From Streptomyces zagrosensis (GTDB taxonomy: Bacteria > Actinomycetota > Actinomycetes > Streptomycetales > Streptomycetaceae), in NCBI RefSeq assembly GCF_014203645.1, contig NZ_JACHJL010000009.1, positions 186,001 through 250,000 of the forward strand: a stretch of DNA of 64,000 nt. The letters are read 5' to 3'. This document shows positions 33,238 through 42,443 of the stretch, piece by piece. A program made the position numbers and the translations under genes. Positions within the stretch are counted from its first letter, which is position 1; each line of letters opens with the position of its first letter. The notes beneath the pieces were generated by a model. It made no database searches, was not told where the DNA came from, and saw only the letters and a list, made by a program, of their open reading frames with translations.

Positions 33238-34010
33238 CGCCCCGAACACCTGTGGGCCTGCGGCGTACCGGACCGGCGCGTGGGCCCACAACACCCAACG
33301 GGCGCGCGCCCCGACCGTATGCCCGCACCGCACGCCCCAACACGCGCCGCTCGCGCCGCCGGTAAGTGCACCGTCAGGGCACGAGAACACATCCGCCGCC
33401 GCGCTCGCACACGCGCACCTTCGTGGAGGTACGAGGCGCGCGCATCGTCGGTCTACGAGCATGCGTGCCCCTGCTTGAACGCGGAGCTGACGACCGCATG
33501 CGCCGCTCGCAGGCGTACGCATGGTCGGCGAGCGTACGCGGAATCGGTTCCTGCACCGATAGTTGATGGGGCGTCAGTGAACGTCGCTCATTCGTTATGT
33601 GCCCAGCGGCCCGACGAGCCGGCTACGGCCGGGCCGCAGGGGGAGATAGGCGTGGGTTGCTGGGCTCAGTGCGGGAACCTGCCGGCGATCGATATCTGAC
33701 CGTTGCCTACGCGGTGTTCTTTCGCGCGCTGGGACACGCCTTACGGCGGAGGTGTCCGGACAATCACGTCAGCGCACGCGCATGCCATGTGCCCCTGATG
33801 TGCGGGTTTCTTGGTGAGCGTGTGTTGATGTGCGCAGTGGGGCGGCGGACCCCACACAGCACTGAGCCCCGGACCCATCTGGTCCGGGGCTCAAAGCTCA
33901 CGTTGCTGTGGGGGCACCGCCCTTGGCACCTCCCGGTCAAAGACCGGGGGCGGAGCCTGGCAGAGCATTGGGGTACTGCGCGCTGCGGCTCGGGGGCCGA
34001 GGGGCTGCGG
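33238..34010. other. 770-base spacer with two terminator hairpins
   Basis: No gene seen. A perfect 13-bp stem (TGAGCCCCGGACC with GGTCCGGGGCTCA, 33863-33893) with a 5-base loop lies in it. Closer to wblE is CCCGGTC-AAA-GACCGGG (33932-33948). Together they likely terminate wblE (minus strand) and the kinase gene. Confidence 0.65.
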
Positions 34011-34268
34011 TCAGGCGCTGGCGTTGCGCGCCCGGTTGCGAGCGGCGCGGCGCTTCATTGCGCGGCGCTCGTCCTCGCTGAGGCCACCCCAGACGCCGGA
34101 GTCCTGGCCGGACTCAAGCGCCCACTGCAGGCACTGCTCCATGACGGGGCAGCGGCGGCAGACGGCCTTGGCTTCCTCGATCTGCAGCAGCGCAGGACCG
34201 GTGTTGCCGATGGGGAAGAACAGCTCGGGATCTTCCTCGCGGCAAACGGCGTTGTGACGCCAGTCCAT
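34011..34268 (-). CDS. wblE: WhiB-family iron-sulfur regulator WblE
   Basis: An 85-residue protein with the four WhiB cysteines (C9, C37, C40, C46) that bind a [4Fe-4S] cluster. The sequence includes CRRCPVMEQCLQWAL, followed by GVWGGLSEDER and a basic Arg/Lys tail. It matches S. coelicolor WblE, the orthologue of mycobacterial WhiB1, a nitric-oxide-responsive regulator. The ATG at 34268 follows GGAG. A CRP-like palindrome lies 43-58 bases upstream of the ATG. Confidence 0.95.
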   Translation of the reverse strand: MDWRHNAVCREEDPELFFPIGNTGPALLQIEEAKAVCRRCPVMEQCLQWALESGQDSGVWGGLSEDERRAMKRRAARNRARNASA

Positions 34269-34310
34269 GGCTGCTCCATCTCCTCGTATTGCGGGATCAT
34301 TGCTTGTGAA

Positions 34311-34326
34311 TGTGAACGCTTTCACG
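34311..34326 (-). promoter_or_regulatory. CRP-like palindrome upstream of wblE
   Basis: TGTGAACGCTTTCACG has perfect GTGAA/TTCAC arms and the CRP TGTGA-N6-TCAC layout. The M. tuberculosis orthologue whiB1 is controlled by Crp, so this is a likely cAMP-receptor site. Confidence 0.55.
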
Positions 34327-34585
34327 AATCCCCCTGCAATGGAAGGGCCGCCGCCCAGTTGCCCGGTGCGGACCTGAAGTCATAAGGAGGAGGATTCGGG
34401 CTCTCAAGGGGGCCCGTGTGCAGCCGTCCCGATCGCCATGAAGAGACTCGCAAACCTCGGCGACGGATACAACCCCTTCCGGAAAGTTTTTTTTGAATCC
34501 ACGGTGTCGCCTCAGTCACAGCCGTACTTCCACAGGGTGGAGGCCAGCCTAAACGTTCGAGTGGAAGGAGTTTTGGGCCTGCCAC

Positions 34586-35554
34586 TCACACAATCACACG
34601 CAGTGCATGGCGTACGCCTGTGAACGTCACGCTCGTACGCAGTCCCAGGTGGTCGCCGTCCATCTGGAGGGGCAGTGGAACCTGTGATTGCAAGGTGAAG
34701 TCGGTGAGGTCATGCAGGGTGACCGCGTGCTTGCCGTGCGGACCGCGCTCCGGAGTGGAGGTGAGCAGGTGGGTCGCGTAACGGGCGACCGCCGGGGTGG
34801 TCAGCTTTGTCAATCCGAGCACGTCAAGGCCGGTGTCGAAGGACGCCTGGGGCGATGCATAGATCGGCCGGTTGCCGAAGTACGTCCATGGTGAGGTGTT
34901 GCACACTATCGACAGCGCCAGGTCGGAGATCGGGTCCTCGCCTGGCCGTTCGATGGTGATGGCGCCCTGCCTGCGATGCGGCTCACCGAGAAACTGTCGC
35001 AAGGTCTGCCGTACGTACAAGGCGTGGGTCGAACGCTTGCCGCGCTCTCGCTGCTGCTCGACCCGGCCGATGACGCCGGCATCGAACCCGAAGCCCGCGC
35101 AGAAGGTGAACCAGCGCTCGGGCACTGCCTCGTCCGCCGTGCCCGGGGTGCCCGCCGCAAGGCCAAGGCCCACCGTGCGCTCGCTGCCCTCGCGCAACGC
35201 GGCCAGTAGCGCGCCGGTCGCCTCCACCGCATGGTTGGGCAGGCCGAGTGCCCGTGCGAACACGTTGGTGGAACCACCCGGCACCACGGCGAGCCGGGGC
35301 AGATCGCTCGGGGACGGGCCATGGTGCAGCAACCCGTTGACCACCTCGTTGACGGTGCCGTCGCCACCGAGCGCGACCACCACGTCGTACGTGCCGCTCT
35401 CGGCCGCTCGGCGGGCCAGATCGCGGGCGTGCCCCCGATACTCCGTGTTCGCGACCTCCAGCTTGAGGTCGCTGGCGAGTGCATGGGTCAACACATCACG
35501 GGTGCGGGCACTGGTGGTGGTTGCTGCCGGATTGACCACGAGGAGCGCGCGCAT
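34586..35554 (-). CDS. diacylglycerol-kinase-family lipid kinase
   Basis: A 322-residue DAGK catalytic domain protein, starting MRALLVVNPAA. It has the nucleotide-binding ALGGDGTVNEVVNGL, PGGSTNVFARALG and a C-terminal beta-sandwich half (CNTSPWTYFGNRPIYASP). It phosphorylates a lipid; the exact substrate is unknown. The ATG at 35554 matches the family start. It is upstream of wblE on the same strand, with a 317-base gap that must hold the wblE promoter. Confidence 0.9.
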   Translation of the reverse strand: MRALLVVNPAATTTSARTRDVLTHALASDLKLEVANTEYRGHARDLARRAAESGTYDVVVALGGDGTVNEVVNGLLHHGPSPSDLPRLAVVPGGSTNVFARALGLPNHAVEATGALLAALREGSERTVGLGLAAGTPGTADEAVPERWFTFCAGFGFDAGVIGRVEQQRERGKRSTHALYVRQTLRQFLGEPHRRQGAITIERPGEDPISDLALSIVCNTSPWTYFGNRPIYASPQASFDTGLDVLGLTKLTTPAVARYATHLLTSTPERGPHGKHAVTLHDLTDFTLQSQVPLPLQMDGDHLGLRTSVTFTGVRHALRVIV

Positions 35555-35696
35555 GCGATGCAGACTACCTAGCTGCTGATGGAGCTCCCACCCCCCGGGT
35601 GCGCCTCCACGGCTCACAGGGGCCGGGCTCGGGGTGTTTGGGGGCCCAGCTTCGGGGCCCCACGGGGCAGGGCAGCGGACGGACTACCCTGCATGG

Positions 35697-36356
35697 GTGA
35701 GCAGCAAGCAGAACCGTAGCCCCGGGCAGCGCCGACAGAAGGCTGCCGGAGCCGCCAAGACAGCTAAAGCGGCAAAAGCAGCCGAAACAGCTGGAACAGC
35801 TGACACAGCTGACACAGCTGAAACACAGCGTAAGACGGCTTCGGACGACGACCGGGCCCCGGTGGCCCCCGCTTCCCAGGCGCCCGCGGACCGAAGCCGT
35901 GCCGCTGATGAGCGCACCTCGCCCAGCCGCGCCACGGCCGATGGGGCGGCTGACGAGCCGGCGGGCCCGCGTCCTGCTCGGCTGACCGGTGCCGCGGTCA
36001 TCGCGGTCGTCGAGGGCGCACTGCTCGCCGCGTACGGGGTTTACCTGGTGGTGATGGGCTTGGTCGGTGACCCGGACAGTCCGCAGCAGACGGAGATTCT
36101 CGCGGTCGTGTTCTTCGTCCTGGCGGCGCTGCCGCTGGTGGCTGCCCGCGGACTGTGGCTGCGCCGCAGTTGGAGCCGCGGACCGGCGATGATTACGCAG
36201 ATCATGGCGCTGCCGGTGGCGTGGACGCTGATCAACTCCGGAGGTCTGCTGATCGCGGGCGGGATCGGCATCGCCATCGCCGCCATCACGGTCCTCGTGC
36301 TGCTCGTCAACCCCACCGCGACCGAGGCGCTCGGCATCGGGCCACGGGACGCGTAA
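35697..36356 (+). CDS. membrane protein with Ala/Thr-rich repeat leader
   Basis: A 219-residue protein. The first 90 residues are hydrophilic and contain repeats (KTAKAAKAAETAGTADTADTAE) coded by ACAGCTG-type repeats. Four hydrophobic segments follow (about residues 100-120, 128-150, 160-178, 184-205). It is a DUF-like actinobacterial membrane protein of unknown role. The GTG at 35697 lies within TGGGTGAGC. A strong terminator follows 40 bases after the stop. Confidence 0.75.
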   Translation: MSSKQNRSPGQRRQKAAGAAKTAKAAKAAETAGTADTADTAETQRKTASDDDRAPVAPASQAPADRSRAADERTSPSRATADGAADEPAGPRPARLTGAAVIAVVEGALLAAYGVYLVVMGLVGDPDSPQQTEILAVVFFVLAALPLVAARGLWLRRSWSRGPAMITQIMALPVAWTLINSGGLLIAGGIGIAIAAITVLVLLVNPTATEALGIGPRDA

Positions 36357-36396
36357 CGCTCACCGCGCCCCATGTGCGGCGTGGTGCCCTGCCAGC

Positions 36397-36441
36397 ACGT
36401 CGTGCGGCTCGCCTCGGACTCCGAGGCGAGCCGCACGACGT
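36397..36441. terminator. 22-bp perfect hairpin
   Basis: The left arm at 36397-36418 pairs with the right arm at 36420-36441 over 22 bases without mismatch; the arms read ACGTCGTGCGGCTCGCCTCG plus GA. TTT follows. It terminates the membrane-protein gene and may also act on sigH coming from the right. Confidence 0.9.
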
Positions 36442-36623
36442 TTCGCGCTGACTGCTACCCCCACTGCTACCGCCACCGCTGACCGCTGATCCGCGTACGG
36501 CCCCGTGCACGTGCCCCCACATGGGGTGGTGTGCGGGGGCCGTGGGCACGGGCGGGTGGCGCTGCCCGATGGGGCCGGCGCCCTCGGCTCGACGAGGCCG
36601 CCGGTGTGGTGTGTGTGGCGTGC

Positions 36624-37529
36624 TCACTCCTCCACGAGCAGCCTTTCCCGAAGTTGGGCGAGGGTGCGCGCAAGGAGTCGGGAGACGTGCATCTGGGAGA
36701 TGCCGACCTCCTGGGCGATCTGCGACTGGGTCATGTTGCCGAAGAAACGCAGCAGCAGAATCTTCTTCTCGCGTGGTGGCAGGTCCTCAAGTAGCGGCTT
36801 GAGGGACTCGCGGTACTCGACGCCCTCCAGCGCCTCGTCCTCCGCGCCGAGGGTGTCCGCGACCGCCGGGGACTCGTCGTCCGTGTCAGGGACGTCGAGC
36901 GAGAGCGTGCTGTAGGCGTTGGCGGACTCCAGCCCCTCCAGCACCTCTTCCTCGGAGATGCCCAGATGCTCGGCCAACTCGTGCACGGTGGGAGCACGGC
37001 CATGCCGCTGGGACAGCTCAGCGGTGGCTGTGGTGAGGGCCAGCCGCAGTTCCTGAAGCCTGCGCGGCACCCGCACCGCCCAGCCCTTGTCCCGGAAGTG
37101 CCGCTTGATCTCACCGACGACCGTGGGCGTTGCGTACGTGGAGAACTCCACGCCGCGGTCCGGGTCGAACCGGTCAACGGACTTGATCAGCCCGATGGTG
37201 GCGACCTGGGTGAGGTCATCGAGCGGTTCCCCGCGGTTGCGGAAGCGCCGCGCGAGATGTTCCACCAGCGGGAGGTGCATCCGCACGAGGTGGTTGCGCA
37301 ACTCGGCCCGCTCCATGGAGCCGTCGGGGAGCTGGCGCAGCTCTATGAACATCGCCCGTGCGCCGCTTCGGTCCTGTGGATCGTGACTGCGCTTCTCGTG
37401 TTGGTGCTGATCCATGTGGTCCGCCCGCTCTGGTCCGTCGCCGGCCGACTCCGGGTCCGCGGGATGCGGCCGGTCCGGCTGCTGCGGGATGGCCGGGGTG
37501 CGCACCCCTCGCGATGATGCAGTGCTCAC
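36624..37529 (-). CDS. sigH: SigB/SigF-family sigma factor SigH
   Basis: A 301-residue stress-type sigma factor. Region 2 is visible as LPLVEHLARRFRNRGEPLDDLTQVATIGLIKSVDRFDPDRG...FSTYATPTVVGEIKRHFRDKGWAVRVPRR, and region 4 as LPPREKKILLLRFFGNMTQSQIAQEVGISQMHVSRLL. It follows the anti-sigma gene rsbA by 16 bases, as in S. coelicolor, where SigH responds to osmotic stress and affects septation. The GTG at 37529 has GGAAAGGGG. A disordered 55-residue leader precedes Met60, and S. coelicolor makes several SigH isoforms from alternative starts. Confidence 0.93.
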   Translation of the reverse strand: MSTASSRGVRTPAIPQQPDRPHPADPESAGDGPERADHMDQHQHEKRSHDPQDRSGARAMFIELRQLPDGSMERAELRNHLVRMHLPLVEHLARRFRNRGEPLDDLTQVATIGLIKSVDRFDPDRGVEFSTYATPTVVGEIKRHFRDKGWAVRVPRRLQELRLALTTATAELSQRHGRAPTVHELAEHLGISEEEVLEGLESANAYSTLSLDVPDTDDESPAVADTLGAEDEALEGVEYRESLKPLLEDLPPREKKILLLRFFGNMTQSQIAQEVGISQMHVSRLLARTLAQLRERLLVEE

Positions 37530-37545
37530 GGAGCCCCCCTTTCCG

Positions 37546-37959
37546 TCACGGCTGTCCGGGACCGGCGCCGCGCTTCTTGTGCAGGCTGATGGTGACCGTG
37601 CGGTCATCGGCAACCGTGGAGTCAACCTCGCCGGCCAGCGCGGAGAGCACCGTCCAGGCGAAGGTGTCGCGCTCGGGAGCGCGACCATCTGTAGTTGGTG
37701 CGGAAACCGTGACCCGTAGCGCGTCGCCGACCAGTCGGAAGACGCATTTGAGGACGCTGCCAGGAACCGCTTGTTGAAGGAGGATCGCGCATGCCTCATC
37801 CACGGCAATGCGTAGGTCCTCGATTTCGTCGAGGGTGAAGTCCAAACGGGCTGCTAGGCCGGCTGTGGCCGTACGCAACACCGACAGGTAGGCACCCGCA
37901 GCGGGCAACCGGACTTCCACGAAGTCCTGGGTCCCGGGCTCGCCTGCGATCTGGGACAC
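37546..37959 (-). CDS. rsbA: anti-sigma factor of SigH (RsbW/PrsH/UshX-like)
   Basis: A 137-residue HATPase-type anti-sigma factor with an N box in EIEDLRIAVDEACAILLQQ. The later ATP-lid boxes are hard to see. It holds SigH inactive. The GTG at 37959 is chosen because GGAGG lies 5 bases upstream; in-frame GTG/TTG codons also occur at 37965 and 37971. It shares an operon with sigH. Confidence 0.9.
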   Translation of the reverse strand: MSQIAGEPGTQDFVEVRLPAAGAYLSVLRTATAGLAARLDFTLDEIEDLRIAVDEACAILLQQAVPGSVLKCVFRLVGDALRVTVSAPTTDGRAPERDTFAWTVLSALAGEVDSTVADDRTVTISLHKKRGAGPGQP

Positions 37960-38019
37960 CCTCACCTCCAAGGTGACACAAGCTGGTTGAGCTGATATGA
38001 GCGCCGGCCGTCAGCCCTT

Positions 38020-38160
38020 ATGGTGGAGGCAGACGAACTGGCGCGGCACATGGTTCGGCTGCGACGCTATCGCGATCTGTGGCCTCGTGTCGCCTGGACG
38101 GAGCATGGCTCGCCCCAGGGGAGTACGGAGCCCGAGGACCACGACTGTCACTCATGGTAA
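38020..38160 (+). CDS. possible small charged protein divergent from rsbA
   Basis: A complete 46-codon frame (ATG 38020, TAA 38158-38160) encoding MVEADELARHMVRLRRYRDL with further WPRVAWTEHG and an acidic tail ending DHDCHSW. The N-terminal half would form an amphipathic helix. Third-position GC is about 73 percent, lower than neighbours. No ribosome site is visible upstream. Confidence 0.35.
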   Translation: MVEADELARHMVRLRRYRDLWPRVAWTEHGSPQGSTEPEDHDCHSW

Positions 38161-38294
38161 GCACATGAATACGCACAGTGGTAGGGGTCTGTGGCCTCAA
38201 ATTGAAAGAGATGGCGCCCTGTTGATCACCCCGACACCCTTCGCCTCCTCAAGAGGGGCCGTCGTCCCTGCTCAGCACAGTGTGTCGGTGCTGC

Positions 38295-38831
38295 CTAGCA
38301 GGTCTCTTCGGCAAGCGCCGCGAGGCTTCGCAGCGGGGCGCCGGACAGCCGCCGCACCGTCCACTCGTCCATCGCTTCGGCGCCAAGGGACTTGTAAAAC
38401 ATGATCGAGGGCTCGTTCCAGTCGAGGACCGTCCACTCGCAGCGCTCATAGCCACGGTCCACGCAAATTCGCGCCAGTGCGGCCAGCAATGCCTTGCCGT
38501 GGCCGCCGCCACGTGCCGATGGGCGAACGTACAGATCCTCCAGGTAGACCCCGTGCGTGCCGGTCCACGTGGAGAAGTTGCGGAACCACAGCGCGAAGCC
38601 GACCGGCTCGACAGCGGCGCCCTCGGGCTCGCCGGCGGCGGGCCCACCGGCGGCGGGCTCGACGGGCTGCTCAGCTATCAGGGCGAAGACGGCCGGGTGC
38701 TCGCCGAAGAGGGCGACGCGCAGTTGCTCCTCGGTGGCCTTGGCCGCCTTCGGCTCACGCTCGTACTCCGCGAGTTCGCGGACCATCGCGTGGATCGCGG
38801 GGACGTCGCCGGGTGTCGCTGGTCGGATCAT
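38295..38831 (-). CDS. GNAT-family N-acetyltransferase
   Basis: A 178-residue acetyltransferase. Acetyl-CoA-binding motif A is in LEDLYVRPSARGGGHGKALLAAL, and the C-terminal WNEPSIMFYKSLGAEAMDEW is typical. An Ala/Gly/Pro-rich insert (VEPAAGGPAAGEPEGAA) lies in the middle. The acceptor is unknown. The ATG at 38831 begins MIRPATPGDVPAIHAMV. Confidence 0.88.
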   Translation of the reverse strand: MIRPATPGDVPAIHAMVRELAEYEREPKAAKATEEQLRVALFGEHPAVFALIAEQPVEPAAGGPAAGEPEGAAVEPVGFALWFRNFSTWTGTHGVYLEDLYVRPSARGGGHGKALLAALARICVDRGYERCEWTVLDWNEPSIMFYKSLGAEAMDEWTVRRLSGAPLRSLAALAEETC

Positions 38832-39036
38832 GCGGCCAAAGGTAACCGGGGGGTCCGACAGCCGAGGCGCCGGGCCCGACCCGATGGCCGCTCGCCTGCG
38901 TGGGGCCCGCAGTTGGCCCACTACACGGCGGCGAGCCAAACCCGCGCCCGCGCCGCGCCACCAGCGTCGGGCCCAGACCCCAGACCCCGGGCCCAGACCT
39001 CGGGCCCAGACCCCGGCCTCCGATTCAGACTCAGAC

Positions 39037-39297
39037 TCAGACGAGGGTCTGGTCAGCGAAGCACCAGCGCCAGTTCTCGTCCGGTTCGAACGAGCGCATG
39101 ACCGGGTGGCCGCTGGCAGCGTGGTGGGCCGAAGCGTGCCGAAGTGGGGAGGAGTCGCAGCAGCCAACATGGCCGCAGCTCAGGCATAGCCGCAGGTGAA
39201 CGGGGTGGGTGCCGGCCTCGACGCACTCCAGGCAGGCCGCGCTCTGGGCGGCGGGTTCGGGGCGCGGCAACTCGGCGACATGGAGGCACTCGCTCAT
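39037..39297 (-). CDS. UBP-type zinc-finger protein
   Basis: An 86-residue protein. Its cysteine/histidine pattern (CLECVEAG, LRLCLSCGHVGCCDSSPLRHASAHHAASGHPV) is that of the UBP-type zinc finger, which in eukaryotes binds ubiquitin C-termini. Actinobacterial members are free-standing. It is complete and small, with unknown function. Confidence 0.9.
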   Translation of the reverse strand: MSECLHVAELPRPEPAAQSAACLECVEAGTHPVHLRLCLSCGHVGCCDSSPLRHASAHHAASGHPVMRSFEPDENWRWCFADQTLV

Positions 39298-39563
39298 GGT
39301 GGCAAGCCTAAGCCGCTTCGTCCGGCCTCGACGGGTGAGGGAAGCGGCAAGCGCGCCGCGAGCCCCGGGGCTGGGCGGCGCTGGCGGTACGGGCGGTACG
39401 GGTCGGGTGGATCAGGGAGGGCGCCTTGTGTGCGCGGCCATGCGGGTCATGCCTGCCACGGCGGACCCTGCCGGCCGTGGGGAGAGCGTGGTCTGGGGGA
39501 AACATGGGGCGGTGAGGGCCGTACGAGACGTGCGAGCCGTGAGGATGGGATGGGCGCGGGCCG

Positions 39564-41162
39564 ATGGACGTCATTCCCTTGCTGATGCTGGTTGCGGGCA
39601 GTGCGGCGATCGCCGGTGCGGCCCGCCGTACCCCGGTGCCGGGGCCGTTGCTGCTCGTCGCCGCCGGTCTGGTCGCCTCGTACGTGCCGGGTGTGCCCGA
39701 GTACGCGCTGGACCCGCATGTCGTGCTGCCGCTGCTGTTGCCGCCCCTGCTGCACATGGCCGCGTTGGAGAGCTCCTATTTGGATCTGCGGGCGAATCTG
39801 CGGCCGGTCGCGCTGCTGTCGGTCGGCTATGTGCTCTTCGCGACGCTTGCCGTTGGGTGGATCGCGTATCTGGTGGTTCCGGGGCTGCCCTTGACCTCGG
39901 CGCTGGTGCTTGGCGCAGTGATCGCCCCGCCCGACGCGGTCGCGGCCACCGCCATCGCCCGCAAGGCCGGGCTGCCGTCTCGCATCACCACGATCTTGCA
40001 GGGCGAGTCGCTGGTCAACGACGCCACCGCGATCACGGCCTACAAGGTGGCGCTGGCCGCCGCGGTCGGCGAGGGCGCCACCTGGGGCTCGGGCGTGCGG
40101 GAGTTCCTCGTAGCGGCGGTGGGCGGGGTGGTGGTCGGGGCGGTGTTGATGGTGCCGCTGCACTGGCTGCGGACCCGGCTTCGGGAGCCGCTGTTGCAAA
40201 ACACGCTGTCGCTTCTCATCCCGTTTGTCGCGTACGCGGTCGCCGAGCAGGTCGAGGCGTCGGGAGTGTTGGCCGTGGTGGTCGTTGCGCTGCATTTGGG
40301 CCATCACTCCTGGCAGGTGGACTTCGCGACCAGGCTTCAGGAACACGCGGTGTGGAAGATGGTCTCCTTCGTGCTGGAGTCGGTGGTCTTCGCGCTGATC
40401 GGCCTGCAACTGCCCGTCGTGCTGCGGGGCCTTGGCGAGTACGGGATCGGGGAAACGCTCTGGTACGCCACGGCGGTGTTCCTCGCCGTGGTGGTCGTGC
40501 GCTATCTCTGGGTCTTCCCGGCGACCTTCGTACCGCGCGCGCTTTCGACGCGGGTCAGGCAGCGGGAGCCCGATGTGGATTGGAAGGCCCCGGCCATCGT
40601 GGGCTGGGCGGGGATGCGCGGCGTGGTGTCGCTGGCCATTGCCTTTTCCCTGCCCACGGCCGCCCATGGCGGGGACGTTTTTCCGGCCCGTGACCTGGTG
40701 CTGCTGCTCACCTTCAGCACCGTGATCGGCACGCTCGTCGTGCAGGGGCTTACGTTGCCGACGCTGATTCGTGCGCTACGGCTGCCGGGCCGCGATGTGC
40801 GCGGCGAGACGCTGGCTGAGGCGCAGGCGCAGAGCAAGGCATCGCAGGCGGCCGAGCAGCGGCTGACGGAACTGCTCGCGGACGAGCGCAACCAGCTCCC
40901 CCTGCCGCTGGCCGACCGGCTGCGGACGGTCGTCGAGCGGCGCCGCAACGCGGTGTGGGAGCGGCTCGGCACGGTGAGCGCGGCCACGGGCGAATCGGTG
41001 GACGAGACGTACCGGCGGCTCTTCCGCGAGGTGATCGGGGCCGAGCGGGAGGCGTTCGTACGGCTGCGGGATGAGCGGCGCATCGACGACGAGATGCTAC
41101 GGACGCTGCTGCGCCGACTGGATTTGGAGGAGGCGGCGGCGTACCGCGAGGGCGAGGAGTAG
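39564..41162 (+). CDS. CPA1-family Na+/H+ antiporter
   Basis: A 532-residue transporter with about 12 hydrophobic segments. The ion-binding region reads VIAPPDAVAATAIARKAGLPSR and GESLVNDATAI (the ND motif). After VGWAGMRGVVSLAIAFSLP, a C-terminal helical cytoplasmic region of about 130 residues carries many Arg/Glu. It exchanges monovalent cations for protons at the membrane. The ATG at 39564 is preceded by a weak GGATGGGATGGG-type purine tract. Confidence 0.9.
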   Translation: MDVIPLLMLVAGSAAIAGAARRTPVPGPLLLVAAGLVASYVPGVPEYALDPHVVLPLLLPPLLHMAALESSYLDLRANLRPVALLSVGYVLFATLAVGWIAYLVVPGLPLTSALVLGAVIAPPDAVAATAIARKAGLPSRITTILQGESLVNDATAITAYKVALAAAVGEGATWGSGVREFLVAAVGGVVVGAVLMVPLHWLRTRLREPLLQNTLSLLIPFVAYAVAEQVEASGVLAVVVVALHLGHHSWQVDFATRLQEHAVWKMVSFVLESVVFALIGLQLPVVLRGLGEYGIGETLWYATAVFLAVVVVRYLWVFPATFVPRALSTRVRQREPDVDWKAPAIVGWAGMRGVVSLAIAFSLPTAAHGGDVFPARDLVLLLTFSTVIGTLVVQGLTLPTLIRALRLPGRDVRGETLAEAQAQSKASQAAEQRLTELLADERNQLPLPLADRLRTVVERRRNAVWERLGTVSAATGESVDETYRRLFREVIGAEREAFVRLRDERRIDDEMLRTLLRRLDLEEAAAYREGEE

Positions 41163-41276
41163 CTGCCCGGGTGCGTTGGGGTGAGCGTGGGGCGCGCAGG
41201 TGGTCGTCTGAGCGGTGTGTGTATGTCGCGCGCCGGCGGTGTGCGGCCCGACGGACCGGGCCGACCTGCGTGGGGG

Positions 41277-42302
41277 TTACGCCGTGAGGGCCGGGCCTGT
41301 GATCACCGCGATGACCGTGGCGCCGGGAGCGAACGTGCCCTCCTCCGCCAAGATCGTCAGCCCGTACAGCATTTTGGCCACATAGATGCGGTCTAGTACG
41401 AGTCCGTGCCGACGTGTGAAGTCCTGGGCAAAGGCGTCGATTTCCGGCGTCGTGCGCGCGTACCCGCCACCGTGAAAGCGTTCGTTCAGCTCCCAGTCGC
41501 CGGTGCGCGCCCCAAACGCCGCGGCTTGCAGCGCGGCGACCTCTGCCCCCAGGAAGCCGCCCTTGAGCACGGGAAAACCGATGACCCGTGGCCGGGGCTC
41601 GGGCCCTTCCGCGAGTCCGGCGGCGAGCCCGGCCAGGGTGCCGCCCGTGCCGCACGCCACACCGACGATGAGTGGACCGTCGGCTGAGGCGAGGGCCGCC
41701 CGCAGTTCCCGGCCCAGCGTGGCGCACCCCTGTGCGGCCAGCGCGTTGCTGCCGCCCTCGGGTATCACGTAACACGCGCCGAACCGGGCGCGCAGCGCGT
41801 CGAGCACCTCGGGCTCGGCCTTGTGACGGTATGCGGATCTGGTGAGGAAGTGCAGCCGCATGCCATCGGCGGCGCACTGCCGAAGGACGGGGTTGAGCGG
41901 CTGGCTGGCTAGTTCGTTGCCGCGTACGACGCCGATGGTGGGCAGGCCGAGCAGCCGGCCGGCGGCGGCGGTAGCACGCAGATGATTGGAGTACGCACCG
42001 CCGAACGTCAGCAGCGGGCGTGGCCCCGTGTCGGCGGCGGCGCGCAGGTTCAGTTCCAGCTTTCGCCACTTGTTGCCGGGCAACTCGGGGTGGATCAGGT
42101 CGTCCCGTTTGAGCAGCAGCCGTACGCCATGGCGCGCGAACCGTGCGTCTTTGACCTCCTGGAGCGGGGACGGCAGCCGAGGGTGCAGGGAGCCGAGGCC
42201 GGTCTCGTCATCGGCGGGGGCGCGGGTGTGGCCGATGCCGGCATCGATGCCGGTGGAGGCGGGGCGTCCGGCGGGGTCAGGGGCGGGGGCGTTGCTGCTC
42301 AC
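41277..42302 (-). CDS. ACC deaminase / D-cysteine desulfhydrase-family PLP enzyme
   Basis: A 341-residue fold-type II PLP enzyme. The PLP lysine is in LPGNKWRKLE, and the cofactor phosphate loop is GGAYSNH and later CGTGGTLAGLAAG. The family includes 1-aminocyclopropane-1-carboxylate deaminases and D-cysteine desulfhydrases; sequence alone does not separate them. The GTG at 42302 is preceded only by a weak ATGGACGG. It is convergent with the antiporter gene. Confidence 0.88.
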   Translation of the reverse strand: MSSNAPAPDPAGRPASTGIDAGIGHTRAPADDETGLGSLHPRLPSPLQEVKDARFARHGVRLLLKRDDLIHPELPGNKWRKLELNLRAAADTGPRPLLTFGGAYSNHLRATAAAGRLLGLPTIGVVRGNELASQPLNPVLRQCAADGMRLHFLTRSAYRHKAEPEVLDALRARFGACYVIPEGGSNALAAQGCATLGRELRAALASADGPLIVGVACGTGGTLAGLAAGLAEGPEPRPRVIGFPVLKGGFLGAEVAALQAAAFGARTGDWELNERFHGGGYARTTPEIDAFAQDFTRRHGLVLDRIYVAKMLYGLTILAEEGTFAPGATVIAVITGPALTA

Positions 42303-42443
42303 CCGTCCATTGTCGGCCGGCCGCCGGTCGTCCCGCCGCGCGCGGGGAGGCACACGGCGCGACGGCCGGCGGCGAGCACGAGTCGGCGGCGGCGCACCGT
42401 GGTGCGGGCCGGTGGGGGCCGGCACTGTGCTGACCGCTTGCGG

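Noticed and set aside
33238..33860. Open frames in the 770-base spacer before wblE
   Set aside because: Cys/Arg-rich translation without family resemblance or ribosome sites; typical of non-coding high-GC sequence.
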